From the NCBI GenBank assembly GCA_942490995.1, contig CALOBG010000028.1, positions 1 to 64,000 on the forward strand: 64,000 bases of DNA, in the 5' to 3' direction. Each line of letters begins with the position of its first letter. The stretch's first letter is position 1. Of this stretch, positions 27,277 to 36,030 are shown one piece after another. The position numbers were made by a program, and so were the translations under genes. Under the pieces are notes generated by a model that saw nothing but the letters and a program-made list of their open reading frames with translations, did no database searches and was not told where the DNA came from. The stretch comes from UBA981 sp942490995 (GTDB lineage: Bacteria > Pseudomonadota > Gammaproteobacteria > Ga0077536).

Positions 27277-27658
27277 ATGAGTGTTAATGCCCTTTCGACT
27301 ACAGAGCCGAACCACGTTACGGCGGCGAACTTCAATGGCATGCAGCTGCTCTATATGCTACTGGCCGAATCATCTGATGTTCTGTGCGCCGTTCGCCCTG
27401 CTGGCGCGCCGGTCGATCTCAAGCTGCGCGATGTTCTCGAAGCAGATGCTGCGCCCGGATTACGCCGCCCACCCGGACACCGCGAGGCTCGATTTCAAAC
27501 CTGGCGGCTCGAGTGGCAGCTCAACCATCAACCGTGGCAGCCGGATCTCGACGACAGCCTGACCGAGAACGGCATCGGCCACATGAGTGGCTGCAGTTCC
27601 GCTCGTGACCGGACTGGCCCGGCCTTAACGGCGGTCGGCAACGGCGCCGGGATTCTGA
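27277..27658 (+). pseudogene. dmpO: phenol hydroxylase subunit DmpO (P4), multiply frameshifted
   Basis: From ATG 27277 the pieces MSVNAL, DYRAEP, FNGMQLLY, YWPNHLMFCAPFALLA, AAHPDTARLDF and LTENGIGHMS all match DmpO (about 118 residues) but lie in different frames, needing four or more indels. DmpO is the third oxygenase subunit. The open frame 27277-27672 as written gives a mostly non-family protein. The likely original stop is TGA 27656-27658, 10 nt before dmpP. Gene order (N-O-P) supports the identity. Confidence 0.75.
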
Positions 27659-27668
27659 GGGTAGCGCC

Positions 27669-28735
27669 ATGAGCTACACAGTTACTATCGAACCGCTCGG
27701 CGAGACAGATCGAGGTCGAGGATGGCCAGACCATCCTCGACGCCGCGCTGCGCCAGGGATCTGGCTGCCTTTGCCTGCGACCACGGCACCTGTGCGGCAC
27801 CTGCAAGGTCCAGGTGCTCGAAGGCGAGGTCGAACATCAACGACGCCTCGCCGTTCGCCCTGATGGATGTCGAACGCGACGAAGGCAAGGTGCTGGCCTG
27901 CTGCGCCACGGCTTGAGAGCGACGTCACCATCGAGGCCGATATCGATGTAGACGCGGACTTCGAGGGCTATGCGGTCGAGGACTACAGCGCCACGTGTCG
28001 CGCATCGAAACGAGCTGTCTCCGACCATCAAGGGCATCCGGCTGAAGCTGGACGGCGACGGATCGACTTCCAGGCCGGCCAGTACATCAATCTCGAGATC
28101 CCGGGTCTCGATCAGCCGCGCGCCTTCTCGATCGCCAGTGCGCCCGGCGAGCGCAACTAAATCGAGCTCAATGTCCGAATCGTCGTGGGTGGTGCCGGCA
28201 CCACCTACCTGCACGAAACCCTGCAGGTCGGCGATACGCTGTCGTTTACCGCACCGCTGGGGCGATTTTTTGTGCGCAAGTCGGCGCCCGAGCCGATGCT
28301 GTTCCTGGCCGGCGGATCGGGTCTGTCGAGCCCGAAGTCGATGATCCTGGACCTGCTTGCCGACGGCGACGAACGCGACATCACGCTGCTTTACGGCGCG
28401 CGCAACCGCGCCGAGCTGTACTACGACGAATTGTTCGAGCGCTGGCCGCCGACCACGACAATTTCACTTACGTCCGGCGCTTGTCCGATGCGGCCGACGA
28501 CAGCGAGTGGGACGGCGCGCGCGGCTTCGTGCACGAACTCGCTGACCAGGTGTTTGACGGCGCCTTCGCCGGCCACAAGGCTTATTTATGCGGACCGCCG
28601 CCAATGATCGATGCCTGCATTACGACCCTGATGCGCGGGCGGTTGTTCGAAGAACATATCTTCATGGAAAACTTTTTTACCGCCGCCGACGCCGAGGCAC
28701 CGGCCCGGCGCAGCGCCCTGTTCAAGAAGTTCTGA
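27669..28735 (+). pseudogene. dmpP: phenol hydroxylase reductase DmpP (P5), about ten frameshifts plus one nonsense codon
   Basis: Conserved pieces in order: MSYTVTIEPLGE; QIEVEDGQTIL; ACDHGTCGTCKVQVLEGEVE (2Fe-2S ferredoxin); SPFALMDVERDEGKVLACC; the FAD domain with FQAGQYINLEIPGLDQPRAF; the NAD domain with MLFLAGGSGLSSPKSMIL; and KAYLCGPPPMID near the end. They lie in all three frames. Shifts are needed near 27705, 27754, 27766, 27793, 27838, 27912, 27994, 28018, 28060 and 28444. A TAA at 28158-28160 interrupts the FAD domain in frame. The reductase that passes electrons from NADH to the oxygenase would not be made from this sequence as written. Confidence 0.85.
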
Positions 28736-28748
28736 GGTGTAACGGGCA

Positions 28749-29090
28749 GTGGCTTTTCATATCACCATCGCCGGCACTGACGCAGCGTTCCCGTGCGCGG
28801 CCGAACAGAACGTGCTGGCGGCGATGGAACGTCTCGGGCGCCGGGATATTCCGGTCGGCTGTCGCGGCGGTGGCTGCGGCATCTGTCGCGTGCGGGTGGT
28901 GGCCGGCGGTAACTATCGCACCTTGAAAATGAGTCGCGCACAGGTCAGCACCGACGACGAAGCAGCGGGCATCTGCCTGGCCTGCAAACTGATCCCGCTC
29001 GGTGACCTGGAAATCGAACCACTCGGCGTCCTGCGCCATCGTCTGTTTCAATACACGGATCTCGAAAAGTCCACGAACCTGGGGAGGTAA
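28749..29090 (+). CDS. dmpQ: chloroplast-type 2Fe-2S ferredoxin DmpQ (XylT-like)
   Basis: This intact 113-residue protein starts with GTG at 28749, with AGGTG upstream. The cysteines CRGGGCGIC and CLAC form the C-x5-C-x2-C...C set of plant-type ferredoxins. In dmp/xyl operons this ferredoxin re-reduces catechol 2,3-dioxygenase whose iron has been oxidised by substituted catechols. It lies directly before the dioxygenase gene. Its clean frame contrasts with its neighbours on both sides. Confidence 0.92.
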   Translation: MAFHITIAGTDAAFPCAAEQNVLAAMERLGRRDIPVGCRGGGCGICRVRVVAGGNYRTLKMSRAQVSTDDEAAGICLACKLIPLGDLEIEPLGVLRHRLFQYTDLEKSTNLGR

Positions 29091-29152
29091 TCACCATGTC
29101 ATTCACGGAGTTATGCGGCGGAGGAACACGTCATGTCATTTCACGCGTTATG
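29083..29152 (+). repeat. tandem duplication of the dmpB ribosome-binding site and start
   Basis: Copy 1 (29083-29115) has GGAGG, 8 nt, then ATGTCATTCACGGAGTTATG. Copy 2 (29120-29152) has GGAGG, 8 nt, then ATGTCATTTCACGCGTTATG. The offset is 37 nt. Both have correctly spaced start signals but in different frames (offset not divisible by 3). Confidence 0.7.
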
Positions 29153-30043
29153 GACATGCATCCGGGTCCTCGAGATGGAAGCCGGCTGACGCACTACATC
29201 GAGTATCTCGGCCTGATCAAGACCGACGAGGACGAGCAGGGCCGCGTCTACCTGAAAGCCTGGGACGAACACGACTGTTTTTCCATCGTGCTGCGCGAAG
29301 CTGACGAGCCGGGCATGGATTTCATGGGCTTCAAGGTGCACAGCACGGCCGATCTCGATCAGCTCGAAGCGGCGATCCGCGATTACGGTTGCGCGGTGGA
29401 GCGAATTCCCGCCGGTGAACTCACCGGCTGCGGCCACCGGATCCGTTTCGAGATCCCGAGCGGCCATCACCTCGAGCTATACGCGGAAAAAGACCACCTC
29501 GGTAACGGCCTCGGCTATCGCAACCCGGATCCGTGGCCGGAAGGTCTCAAGGGCATGCAGGTCAACCGCTTCGACCATTGCCTGCTGTACGGCCCGAATA
29601 TTCCCGATAACGTCGAGCTGTTCGTCAACGTGCTCGGCTTCAGCCTGACCGAACGGGTGCTGGATCCGGATGAACAACATGATCGGGGCGTTCCTGTCGT
29701 GCTCGAACAAGGCCCACGACATCGCCTTCGTCGAATATCCGGAGAAAAACAAGTTCCACCACGCCTCGTTTCTGCTGATGAGCTGGGAAGAGTATTGCGG
29801 GCGGCGGACATCATGGGCATGAAAGGGATCTCGATCGACATCGGACCGACCCGGCACGGCATCACGCGCGGCCGCACGATCTATTTTTTCGATCCTTCAG
29901 GGAATCGCAACGAAGTGTTCTGCGGTGACTACACCTGGTATCCGGATCGCGAACCGATCACCTGGGATGCGGATGAACTCGGCAAGGCGATTTTCTACCA
30001 CGACCGCAAACTCAACGAAAATTTCCTCACCGTTGTCACCTGA
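29096..30043 (+). pseudogene. dmpB: catechol 2,3-dioxygenase DmpB, with compensated internal frameshifts
   Basis: The frame is open for 315 residues, but parts are out of register. The N-terminus mixes frames around 29100-29170: IRVLEMEAG occurs in another frame before LTHYIEYLGLIKTDEDEQG. At 29672-29790 the family sequence NNMIGAFLSCSNKAHDIAFV to KFHHASFLLMSWEE runs in the +1 frame. The first and third iron ligands are in frame (His in RFDHCLLYG, Glu in GNRNEVFCG), but the second ligand, in KFHHASF, falls in the out-of-frame stretch. The enzyme cleaves catechol to 2-hydroxymuconic semialdehyde. As written the product would lack an iron ligand. Identity as an extradiol dioxygenase is very clear. 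Confidence 0.85.
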
Positions 30044-30114
30044 GTACGCGGCGATCACCGGCAGCGTTGAAGAACGAACGATAAACAGGCCGTATAGACC
30101 TTAAGGTAAAACCG

Positions 30115-30921
30115 ATGGCGCTTGAACTGTATACCCACCCGATGTCGCCGTGCTCGCAGAAAGTGCGCATCGTGTTGGCGGAAAAAGGACTGGCGTGGAA
30201 CAAAATTGATGTCGACCTGCCGGGCAAAGCCAACCTCACGGCGGAATACCTGAAACTGAACCCTTTAGGCGTGGTGCCGACCCTGGTCGACGACGGGGAA
30301 CCGGTTATCGAGTCGTCGATCATCTGCGAGTATCTGCAAGATAAATTCCCGACCCCGAATCTGAAACCGGCCGCAGCGCTGGCCGTGGCACGCATGCGAC
30401 TGTGGATGAAACACGTCGACAACAAGGTTCACCCGTCGTGCGGCGCGCTGCAGTGGCCGCTGGTGATGGCGGACAAGCTGAAAACGATGAGCGTGGCCGA
30501 GCAGGATGCGATGATCGACCGCGTGCCGGAGAAACCGCGTCGCGAACGCCAGCGGCGCCTGCTCAAGCTCGGCTACGATGCCCCTGACGTGATCGACGCG
30601 GTCGCCGTCTACGAAGCTACGATCCGCGATATGGAACGCACGCTCGGCGACGGAGAGTGGCTGGCCGGCGATCAATTCTCGCTCGCCGACGCGGCCATGG
30701 CGCCGTATTTTCAGACCCTGACCCAGTTCGGTTTTTCGGCCTGGTATGCGGACCGGCCGCGGGTCGCGGCGTGGTACGCGCGCTGCGTGGCGCGCGACTC
30801 CTATCAGAGCGCAGTCAGCGCGGATTTCTCCGCCGCCACACTCGCCGACCTCGCCAGCCGCGGCGCCCCGGCCTGGGAAAAAATCCAAACCATCCTCGCC
30901 GATGCGAGCGCGGCAGCCTGA
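30115..30921 (+). CDS. glutathione S-transferase
   Basis: This intact 268-residue GST has a thioredoxin-like domain MALELYTHPMSPCSQKVRIV with the catalytic region SPCS, the cis-Pro segment GVVPTLVDDG, the glutathione-binding ESSIICEYL, and a helical C-terminal domain with DGEWLAGDQFSLADAAMAPYF. AAGGTAAA lies upstream of the start. It lies between dmpB and dmpC in the same direction, a position not found in the classical dmp operon. It may detoxify epoxides, quinones or chlorinated intermediates; substrate unknown. Confidence 0.9.
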   Translation: MALELYTHPMSPCSQKVRIVLAEKGLAWNKIDVDLPGKANLTAEYLKLNPLGVVPTLVDDGEPVIESSIICEYLQDKFPTPNLKPAAALAVARMRLWMKHVDNKVHPSCGALQWPLVMADKLKTMSVAEQDAMIDRVPEKPRRERQRRLLKLGYDAPDVIDAVAVYEATIRDMERTLGDGEWLAGDQFSLADAAMAPYFQTLTQFGFSAWYADRPRVAAWYARCVARDSYQSAVSADFSAATLADLASRGAPAWEKIQTILADASAAA

Positions 30922-30937
30922 GCAGGAGACCCGGCCC

Positions 30938-32429
30938 ATGTCGACCAAAGCAAAACCCGCAACCGACCTCGTCGAAATGAAGAACTTCATCGACGGTGAA
31001 TTCTGTGTTTCCGGTTCCGGCACCATTTTTGAAAACTTCGACCCGACGTATGGTCGCGTCTACGCCGAAGTCCACGAAGCGACGCGGGACGATGTCGACC
31101 GCGCCGTCAGCGCCGCGCGCGCCGCCATGTCCGGTCCGTGGGGGCGCATGAGTGTCGCCGAGCGCAGCGAGCTTTTGTTCAAAGTCGCCGACCGGGTTAA
31201 TGAGCGATTCGACGAGTTCCTTGCCGCGGAATGCCGCGATACCGGCAAACCCTACGCCCTGGCGCGGCATATCGACATCCCGCGCGGGGCGGCGAACTTC
31301 AAGGTTTTCGCCGACATCATCCGCAACGTGCCGACCGAATGTTTTCGCATGGAAACCCCGGATGGCGCCGGCGCCCTGAATTACGGCGTGCGCGTGCCCA
31401 AGGGTGTCATCGGTGTGATCTGCCCGTGGAACCTGCCCCTGCTGCTGATGACCTGGAAAGTCGGACCGGCGCTGGCCTGCGGTAACACCGTGGTGGTCAA
31501 GCCTTCGGAAGAAACCCCGGCGACGGCGACGCTGCTCGGCGAGGTGATGAACGAAGTCGGTGTGCCGCCCGGCGTATACAACGTGGTCAACGGCTTCGGC
31601 GCCGACTCCGCCGGCGAGTTTCTCACCCAGCACCCCGGCGTCGATGCCATCACCTTCACCGGTGAAACCATCACCGGCACCGCGATCATGCGCAACGCCG
31701 CGGTAGGGGTGCGCGACGTGTCGTTTGAACTCGGCGGCAAAAACGCCGGCATCGTGTTTGCCGATGCCGACTTCGAGCAGGCCGTCGATGGTATCCACCG
31801 GGCGGCGTTCGCCAACTGCGGTCAGGTCTGTCTCGGCACCGAGCGGGTGTATGTCGAACGCCCGATCTTCGAGCGTTTCGTCGAACGGCCCTGAAGACCC
31901 GCGCCGAAGGACTCAAGATCGGACCGCCGCAGGACCGGCGACCGGGCTTGGGCCGATGGTTTCCAGTCAGCAGCGCAACAAGGTGCTCGGTTACTATGAC
32001 CGCGCGCGCAGCCTCGGTGCGGAAGTGATCACCGGCGGTGGGGTGCCGGAGGTGGCGGCCGAGTATGTCAACGGCTACTGGATCGAGCCGACCATCTGGA
32101 TCGGGCAGGACGAGGATTCGCCGCTGGTCAAAGAAGAAATTTTCGGGCCGTGCTGCCATATCGCGCCGTTCGACGACGAAGAGGAAGTCATCGCCAAGGC
32201 CAACGACACGGATTATGGTCTGTGCACCACGATCTGGACGCAGGATTCCGCGCGCACCCATCGTGTGGCGGAAAAGATCGATGTCGGCATCACCTGGGTC
32301 AACTGCTGGTTCCTGCGTGATCTGCGGACCTCGTTCGGAGGCGCCAAACATTCCGGCATCGGCCGCGAGGGCGGGGTCCATTCGCTGGAGTTTTACACCG
32401 AGCTGCGCAACGTCTGCGTCAAACTGTGA
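30938..32429 (+). pseudogene. dmpC: 2-hydroxymuconic semialdehyde dehydrogenase DmpC, two frameshifts
   Basis: ATG at 30938 follows AGGAGA. Residues 1-318 are a normal aldehyde dehydrogenase: GVICPWNLPLLLMTWK, VVVKPSEETP, FTGETITGT, catalytic Glu in FELGGKNAG and catalytic Cys in NCGQVCLGTER. Reading must then shift near 31889 (to ALKTRAEGLKIGPPQ) and again near 31932 (to ATGLGPMVSSQQRN), after which it runs clean to 32429. As written the protein stops at 31894. The total corrected length of about 497 is slightly above the family norm. It oxidises the ring-fission semialdehyde to 4-oxalocrotonate with NAD. Confidence 0.87.
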
Positions 32430-32445
32430 ACACGGGGATCGCGTG

Positions 32446-33228
32446 ATGGACAAAACCGCAATCGAAAAAGGCGACGCGCTGTACCGGGCGATGGTCACGC
32501 GCACCCCGATCGCGCCACTGACCGAGCAGGCGCCGGCGATCAGCATCGAAGACGCCTACCAGGTGTCGTTGAACATGCTCGAGCGGCGCCTCGCCGCGGG
32601 TGAGCATGTGGTCGGCAAAAAAATCGGCGTCACCAGCCAGGTCGTCATGAACATGCTGAACGTGAACCAGCCCGATTTCGGATACCTGACCGATCGCATG
32701 ATGTACGCGACCAGCGCCGAGGTGCCGGTATCGACCGCCATGATCGCACCGCGCGCGGAAGGCGAGATCGCGTTCGTGCTCAAACATGATCTGATCGGCC
32801 CCGGCATCAACAACGCCGACGTCATCCGCGCCACCGACTTCGTGATGCCGTGTTTCGAGATCGTCGATTCGCGTATCACGGATTGGAAAATCAAGATCCA
32901 GGACACCGTGGCGGACAACGCCTCGTGCGGGGTGGTGGTGATGGGCGACCGCGCGGTCAAGCCGACCGCGGTCGATCTGTCGACCTGCGGCATGGTGGTG
33001 GAACTGAACGGCGAGATCATTTCCACCGGCGCCGGCGCCGCGGCGCTGGGTTCGCCGGTGAATTGCGTCACCTGGCTGGCCAATACCCTCGGTGAACTCG
33101 GGATCCCGCTCAAGGCCGGCGAGGTCATCCTGTCGGGTTCGCTGGTGCCGCTGCAGCCGGTCAAGGCCGGTGACAGCATGCAGCTCGCGATCGGCGGCAT
33201 CGGGCGCGCCGCTGTTCGATTCGTTTGA
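32446..33228 (+). CDS. dmpE: 2-oxopent-4-enoate hydratase DmpE
   Basis: ATG at 32446 gives 260 residues, the DmpE length. GKKIGVTSQVVMNMLNVNQP, PRAEGEIAFVLKHDL and GAGAAALGSPVNCVTWLAN are typical of the fumarylacetoacetase-related hydratase/decarboxylase family; the acidic metal ligands lie in AEGEIAF and the following segment. It hydrates 2-hydroxypenta-2,4-dienoate to 4-hydroxy-2-oxovalerate. It forms a complex with the decarboxylase DmpH in known systems. The frame is intact, 17 nt after dmpC. Confidence 0.93.
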   Translation: MDKTAIEKGDALYRAMVTRTPIAPLTEQAPAISIEDAYQVSLNMLERRLAAGEHVVGKKIGVTSQVVMNMLNVNQPDFGYLTDRMMYATSAEVPVSTAMIAPRAEGEIAFVLKHDLIGPGINNADVIRATDFVMPCFEIVDSRITDWKIKIQDTVADNASCGVVVMGDRAVKPTAVDLSTCGMVVELNGEIISTGAGAAALGSPVNCVTWLANTLGELGIPLKAGEVILSGSLVPLQPVKAGDSMQLAIGGIGRAAVRFV

Positions 33229-33244
33229 GATAAGGAGGTAAGCC

Positions 33245-34153
33245 ATGGCAGTCAACGCAGCAATCATCGGTTCCGGCAATATCGGTACCGATCTCATGGT
33301 CAAGGCCCTGCGCAGTGAATTGATCAACCCGCTGTGGATGGTCGGCATAGACCCGCACTCGGATGGTTTGAAACGGGCCCGCGAGGCCGGCCTGAAAACC
33401 ACCCATGCGGGTGTCGACGGCCTGCTCGAACACCTCGTCGACGACAACATCCAGATGGCCTTCGACGCAACCTCGGCGTATATCCACGCTGAGAACGCAG
33501 CGAAGCTGGCGGCTCGGGGCGTGCTCATGATCGACCTCACGCCGGCCGCGATCGGTCCCTACTGTGTACCGCCGGTCAATCTCGCCGAGCACGTTGGCAA
33601 GCAGGAAATGAACGTCAACATGGTCACCTGCGGTGGCCAGGCGACGATCCCGATGGTGGCGGCGGTGTCGCGCATCCAGCCGGTCAGCTACGCCGAGATC
33701 ATCGCCACCGTGGCGAGCAAGTCGGCCGGTCCCGGCACGCGCAAAAATATCGACGAATTCACCCGCACCACCGCCGGCGCGGTAGAAAAAATCGGCGGCG
33801 CCGAACGCGGCAAGGCGATCATCATTCTCAATCCCGCCGAACCGCCGCTGCTGATGCGCGATACCGTGCACTGCCTGACCACGGACACGCCGGACGAAGC
33901 CGCGATCACGCAATCCGTGCACGCCATGATCGCCGAGGTGCAGAAATACGTCCCCGGCTACCGGCTCAAGAACGGCCCGGTGTTCGACGGTAAACGCGTA
34001 TCGATTTTTCTCGAGGTCGAAGGCCTCGGTGACTACCTGCCGAACTATGCCGGCAATCTCGACATCATGACCGCGGCGGCGCTGCGCACCGGCGAGATGT
34101 TTGCCGAACAGATCATGGACGGCAGCCTCGAGCTGCGCGCCGTCAACGCCTGA
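33245..34153 (+). CDS. dmpF: acetaldehyde dehydrogenase (acylating) DmpF
   Basis: This 302-residue protein starts after AGGAGG. It has the Rossmann motif AIIGSGNIGTDLM, catalytic Cys in NMVTCGGQATIPMV and the YAEIIATVASKSAGPGTR region. It converts acetaldehyde and CoA to acetyl-CoA, receiving acetaldehyde through a channel from the aldolase DmpG encoded next, 10 nt downstream. The frame is intact. Confidence 0.95.
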   Translation: MAVNAAIIGSGNIGTDLMVKALRSELINPLWMVGIDPHSDGLKRAREAGLKTTHAGVDGLLEHLVDDNIQMAFDATSAYIHAENAAKLAARGVLMIDLTPAAIGPYCVPPVNLAEHVGKQEMNVNMVTCGGQATIPMVAAVSRIQPVSYAEIIATVASKSAGPGTRKNIDEFTRTTAGAVEKIGGAERGKAIIILNPAEPPLLMRDTVHCLTTDTPDEAAITQSVHAMIAEVQKYVPGYRLKNGPVFDGKRVSIFLEVEGLGDYLPNYAGNLDIMTAAALRTGEMFAEQIMDGSLELRAVNA

Positions 34154-34163
34154 GGACACGGAC

Positions 34164-35201
34164 ATGGATATCAGCGGAAAAACCGTCAAGCTTCACGACA
34201 TGTGCCTGCGCGATGGCATGCATGCCAAGCAGCATCAGATCTCCATCGAGCAGATGGTGGCCGTGGCCAGCGCCCTCGATGAAGCCGGCGTGCCTCTGAT
34301 CGAGGTCACCCACGGTGACGGTCTCGGCGGCGCATCGATCAACTACGGTTTCCCGGCCCACAGCGACGAGGACTACCTGAAAGCGGTGGTACCGAAAATG
34401 AAGCAGGCGGGTATTTCGGCCCTGCTGATCCCGGGCATCGGTACCGTCGAACACCTGCACATGGCCAGGGACTGCGGCGTGACTACGATCCGGGTCGCCA
34501 CCCACTGTACCGAGGCCGATGTCAGCGAGCAGCACATTGCCGAATCGGCGCGTCTCGGTCTCGACACCGTCGGCTTTTTGATGATGGCGCACATGGTGAC
34601 CCCGGAGGCCCTGCTCGAGCAGGCCCGCCTCATGGCCGATTACGGTTCCAATGTTATCTACTGCACGGATTCCGCCGGCTACATGCTGCCGGACGATGTC
34701 AGTGCGCGCATCGCGGCGCTGCGCGCCGGCATCGACAAAAGTATTGAGATCGGTTTCCACGGCCACCACAACATGGCCATGGGCGTGGCCAACTCGCTGG
34801 CCGCGATCGAAGCCGGCGCGACCCGCATCGACGGCTCGGTGGCCGGCCTCGGCGCCGGCGCCGGCAACACGCCGCTGGAAGTATTCGCCGCGGTGCTCGA
34901 CCGCATGGGCGCAATCAGCGGCGTTGACGTGTTCAAACTCATGAACGTCGCCGAGGACATCGTCACGCCGATGATGGACCAACCGATCCGCGTCGACCGT
35001 GATTCGCTGATCCTGGGTTATGCCGGGGTCTATTCCTCGTTCCTGCTGCACGCCAAGCGCGCCGGGGCGAAATACAACGTGCCCTCGAGCGAGATCCTGG
35101 TCGAACTCGGACGCCGCAAAACCATCGGCGGGCAGGAAGACATGATCGAAGACGTCGCCCTCAATCTCGCCGAAGCCGCACGCACCGGAGCAGCACCATG
35201 A
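34164..35201 (+). CDS. dmpG: 4-hydroxy-2-oxovalerate aldolase DmpG
   Basis: ATG at 34164 gives 345 residues, the same as the CF600 enzyme. The DRE-TIM barrel shows LHDMCLRDGMHAKQHQ (catalytic Arg-Asp and His), VTHGDGLGG and the Mn-binding GFHGHHNMAMG. It splits 4-hydroxy-2-oxovalerate into pyruvate and acetaldehyde and channels the latter to DmpF. It overlaps dmpH by 4 nt (ATGA). The frame is intact. Confidence 0.96.
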   Translation: MDISGKTVKLHDMCLRDGMHAKQHQISIEQMVAVASALDEAGVPLIEVTHGDGLGGASINYGFPAHSDEDYLKAVVPKMKQAGISALLIPGIGTVEHLHMARDCGVTTIRVATHCTEADVSEQHIAESARLGLDTVGFLMMAHMVTPEALLEQARLMADYGSNVIYCTDSAGYMLPDDVSARIAALRAGIDKSIEIGFHGHHNMAMGVANSLAAIEAGATRIDGSVAGLGAGAGNTPLEVFAAVLDRMGAISGVDVFKLMNVAEDIVTPMMDQPIRVDRDSLILGYAGVYSSFLLHAKRAGAKYNVPSSEILVELGRRKTIGGQEDMIEDVALNLAEAARTGAAP

Positions 35202-35986
35202 CCCTTGACCAGGCCACGATCGACGCGCTCGCCGCGACCCTGGAAGCGGCGGAAAACAACCGCGCGCCGATCACCAAGATCACCGACCAGTATCCGGAGC
35301 TGGACTGGGAAGACGCCTACGCCATTCAGAACACCATCCGCGCCAGCAAGATTGCCAACGGCGTGCGTATCGCCGGCCTCAAGGCGGGACTGACGTCCAA
35401 GGCCAAGATGAAACAGATGAACGTCGAGGAACCGGTATTCGGCTTCCTGTGCGACTACGGTGCTTATGCCGACGGTGGTGAGATCCCGATGGATCGGTAC
35501 ATCGCGCCGCGCATCGAGGCGGAGATCGCGTTTGTAACCAAGCGCGAGTTGAGTGGCCCCGGCTGCCACATGGCGCAGGTGCTGGCCGCGATCGACGTGG
35601 TGCTGCCGGCGGTCGAAGTGCTCGACTCGCGTTATGAAAATTTCCGCTTCGATTTGATCAGTGTGGTTGCCGACAACACCTCAGCGGCCGGCTTCGTTAC
35701 CGGCGGGCGGCCGCGCAAACTGCGCGAACTCGATCTGCCGACGCTGGGTATGGTGGTGGAGAAGAACGGCAAGGTCGTCGAGGTCGGCGCCGGCGCCGCG
35801 GTGCTCGGCCATCCCGCCGAGTCGGTTGCGATGCTGGCTAATTCACTGGCCCGACGCGGCGAAGTAATACCGGCCGGGACCTTTATCATGAGCGGGGGTA
35901 TTACCGCCGCCGTGGGGGTCGAACGCGGCGATAACATTAATGTCCGTTTCCAGGATCTTGGCTCGCTGTCGATGCGGTTTGTCTAG
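35198..35986 (+). CDS. dmpH: 4-oxalocrotonate decarboxylase DmpH
   Basis: This 262-residue paralogue of DmpE has RIAGLKAGLTSKAKMKQMNV, APRIEAEIAFVTKREL and GAGAAVLGHPAESVAMLANS. It decarboxylates 2-oxo-3-hexenedioate to 2-hydroxypenta-2,4-dienoate. In the classical pathway the substrate is supplied by the tautomerase DmpI, which is not encoded here. The next gene in the same direction begins 45 nt downstream. Confidence 0.92.
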   Translation: MTLDQATIDALAATLEAAENNRAPITKITDQYPELDWEDAYAIQNTIRASKIANGVRIAGLKAGLTSKAKMKQMNVEEPVFGFLCDYGAYADGGEIPMDRYIAPRIEAEIAFVTKRELSGPGCHMAQVLAAIDVVLPAVEVLDSRYENFRFDLISVVADNTSAAGFVTGGRPRKLRELDLPTLGMVVEKNGKVVEVGAGAAVLGHPAESVAMLANSLARRGEVIPAGTFIMSGGITAAVGVERGDNINVRFQDLGSLSMRFV

Positions 35987-36030
35987 AACCGCCTAACCAA
36001 AAATCTGCGCCGGGCAGGGGGAGTAAGTCC

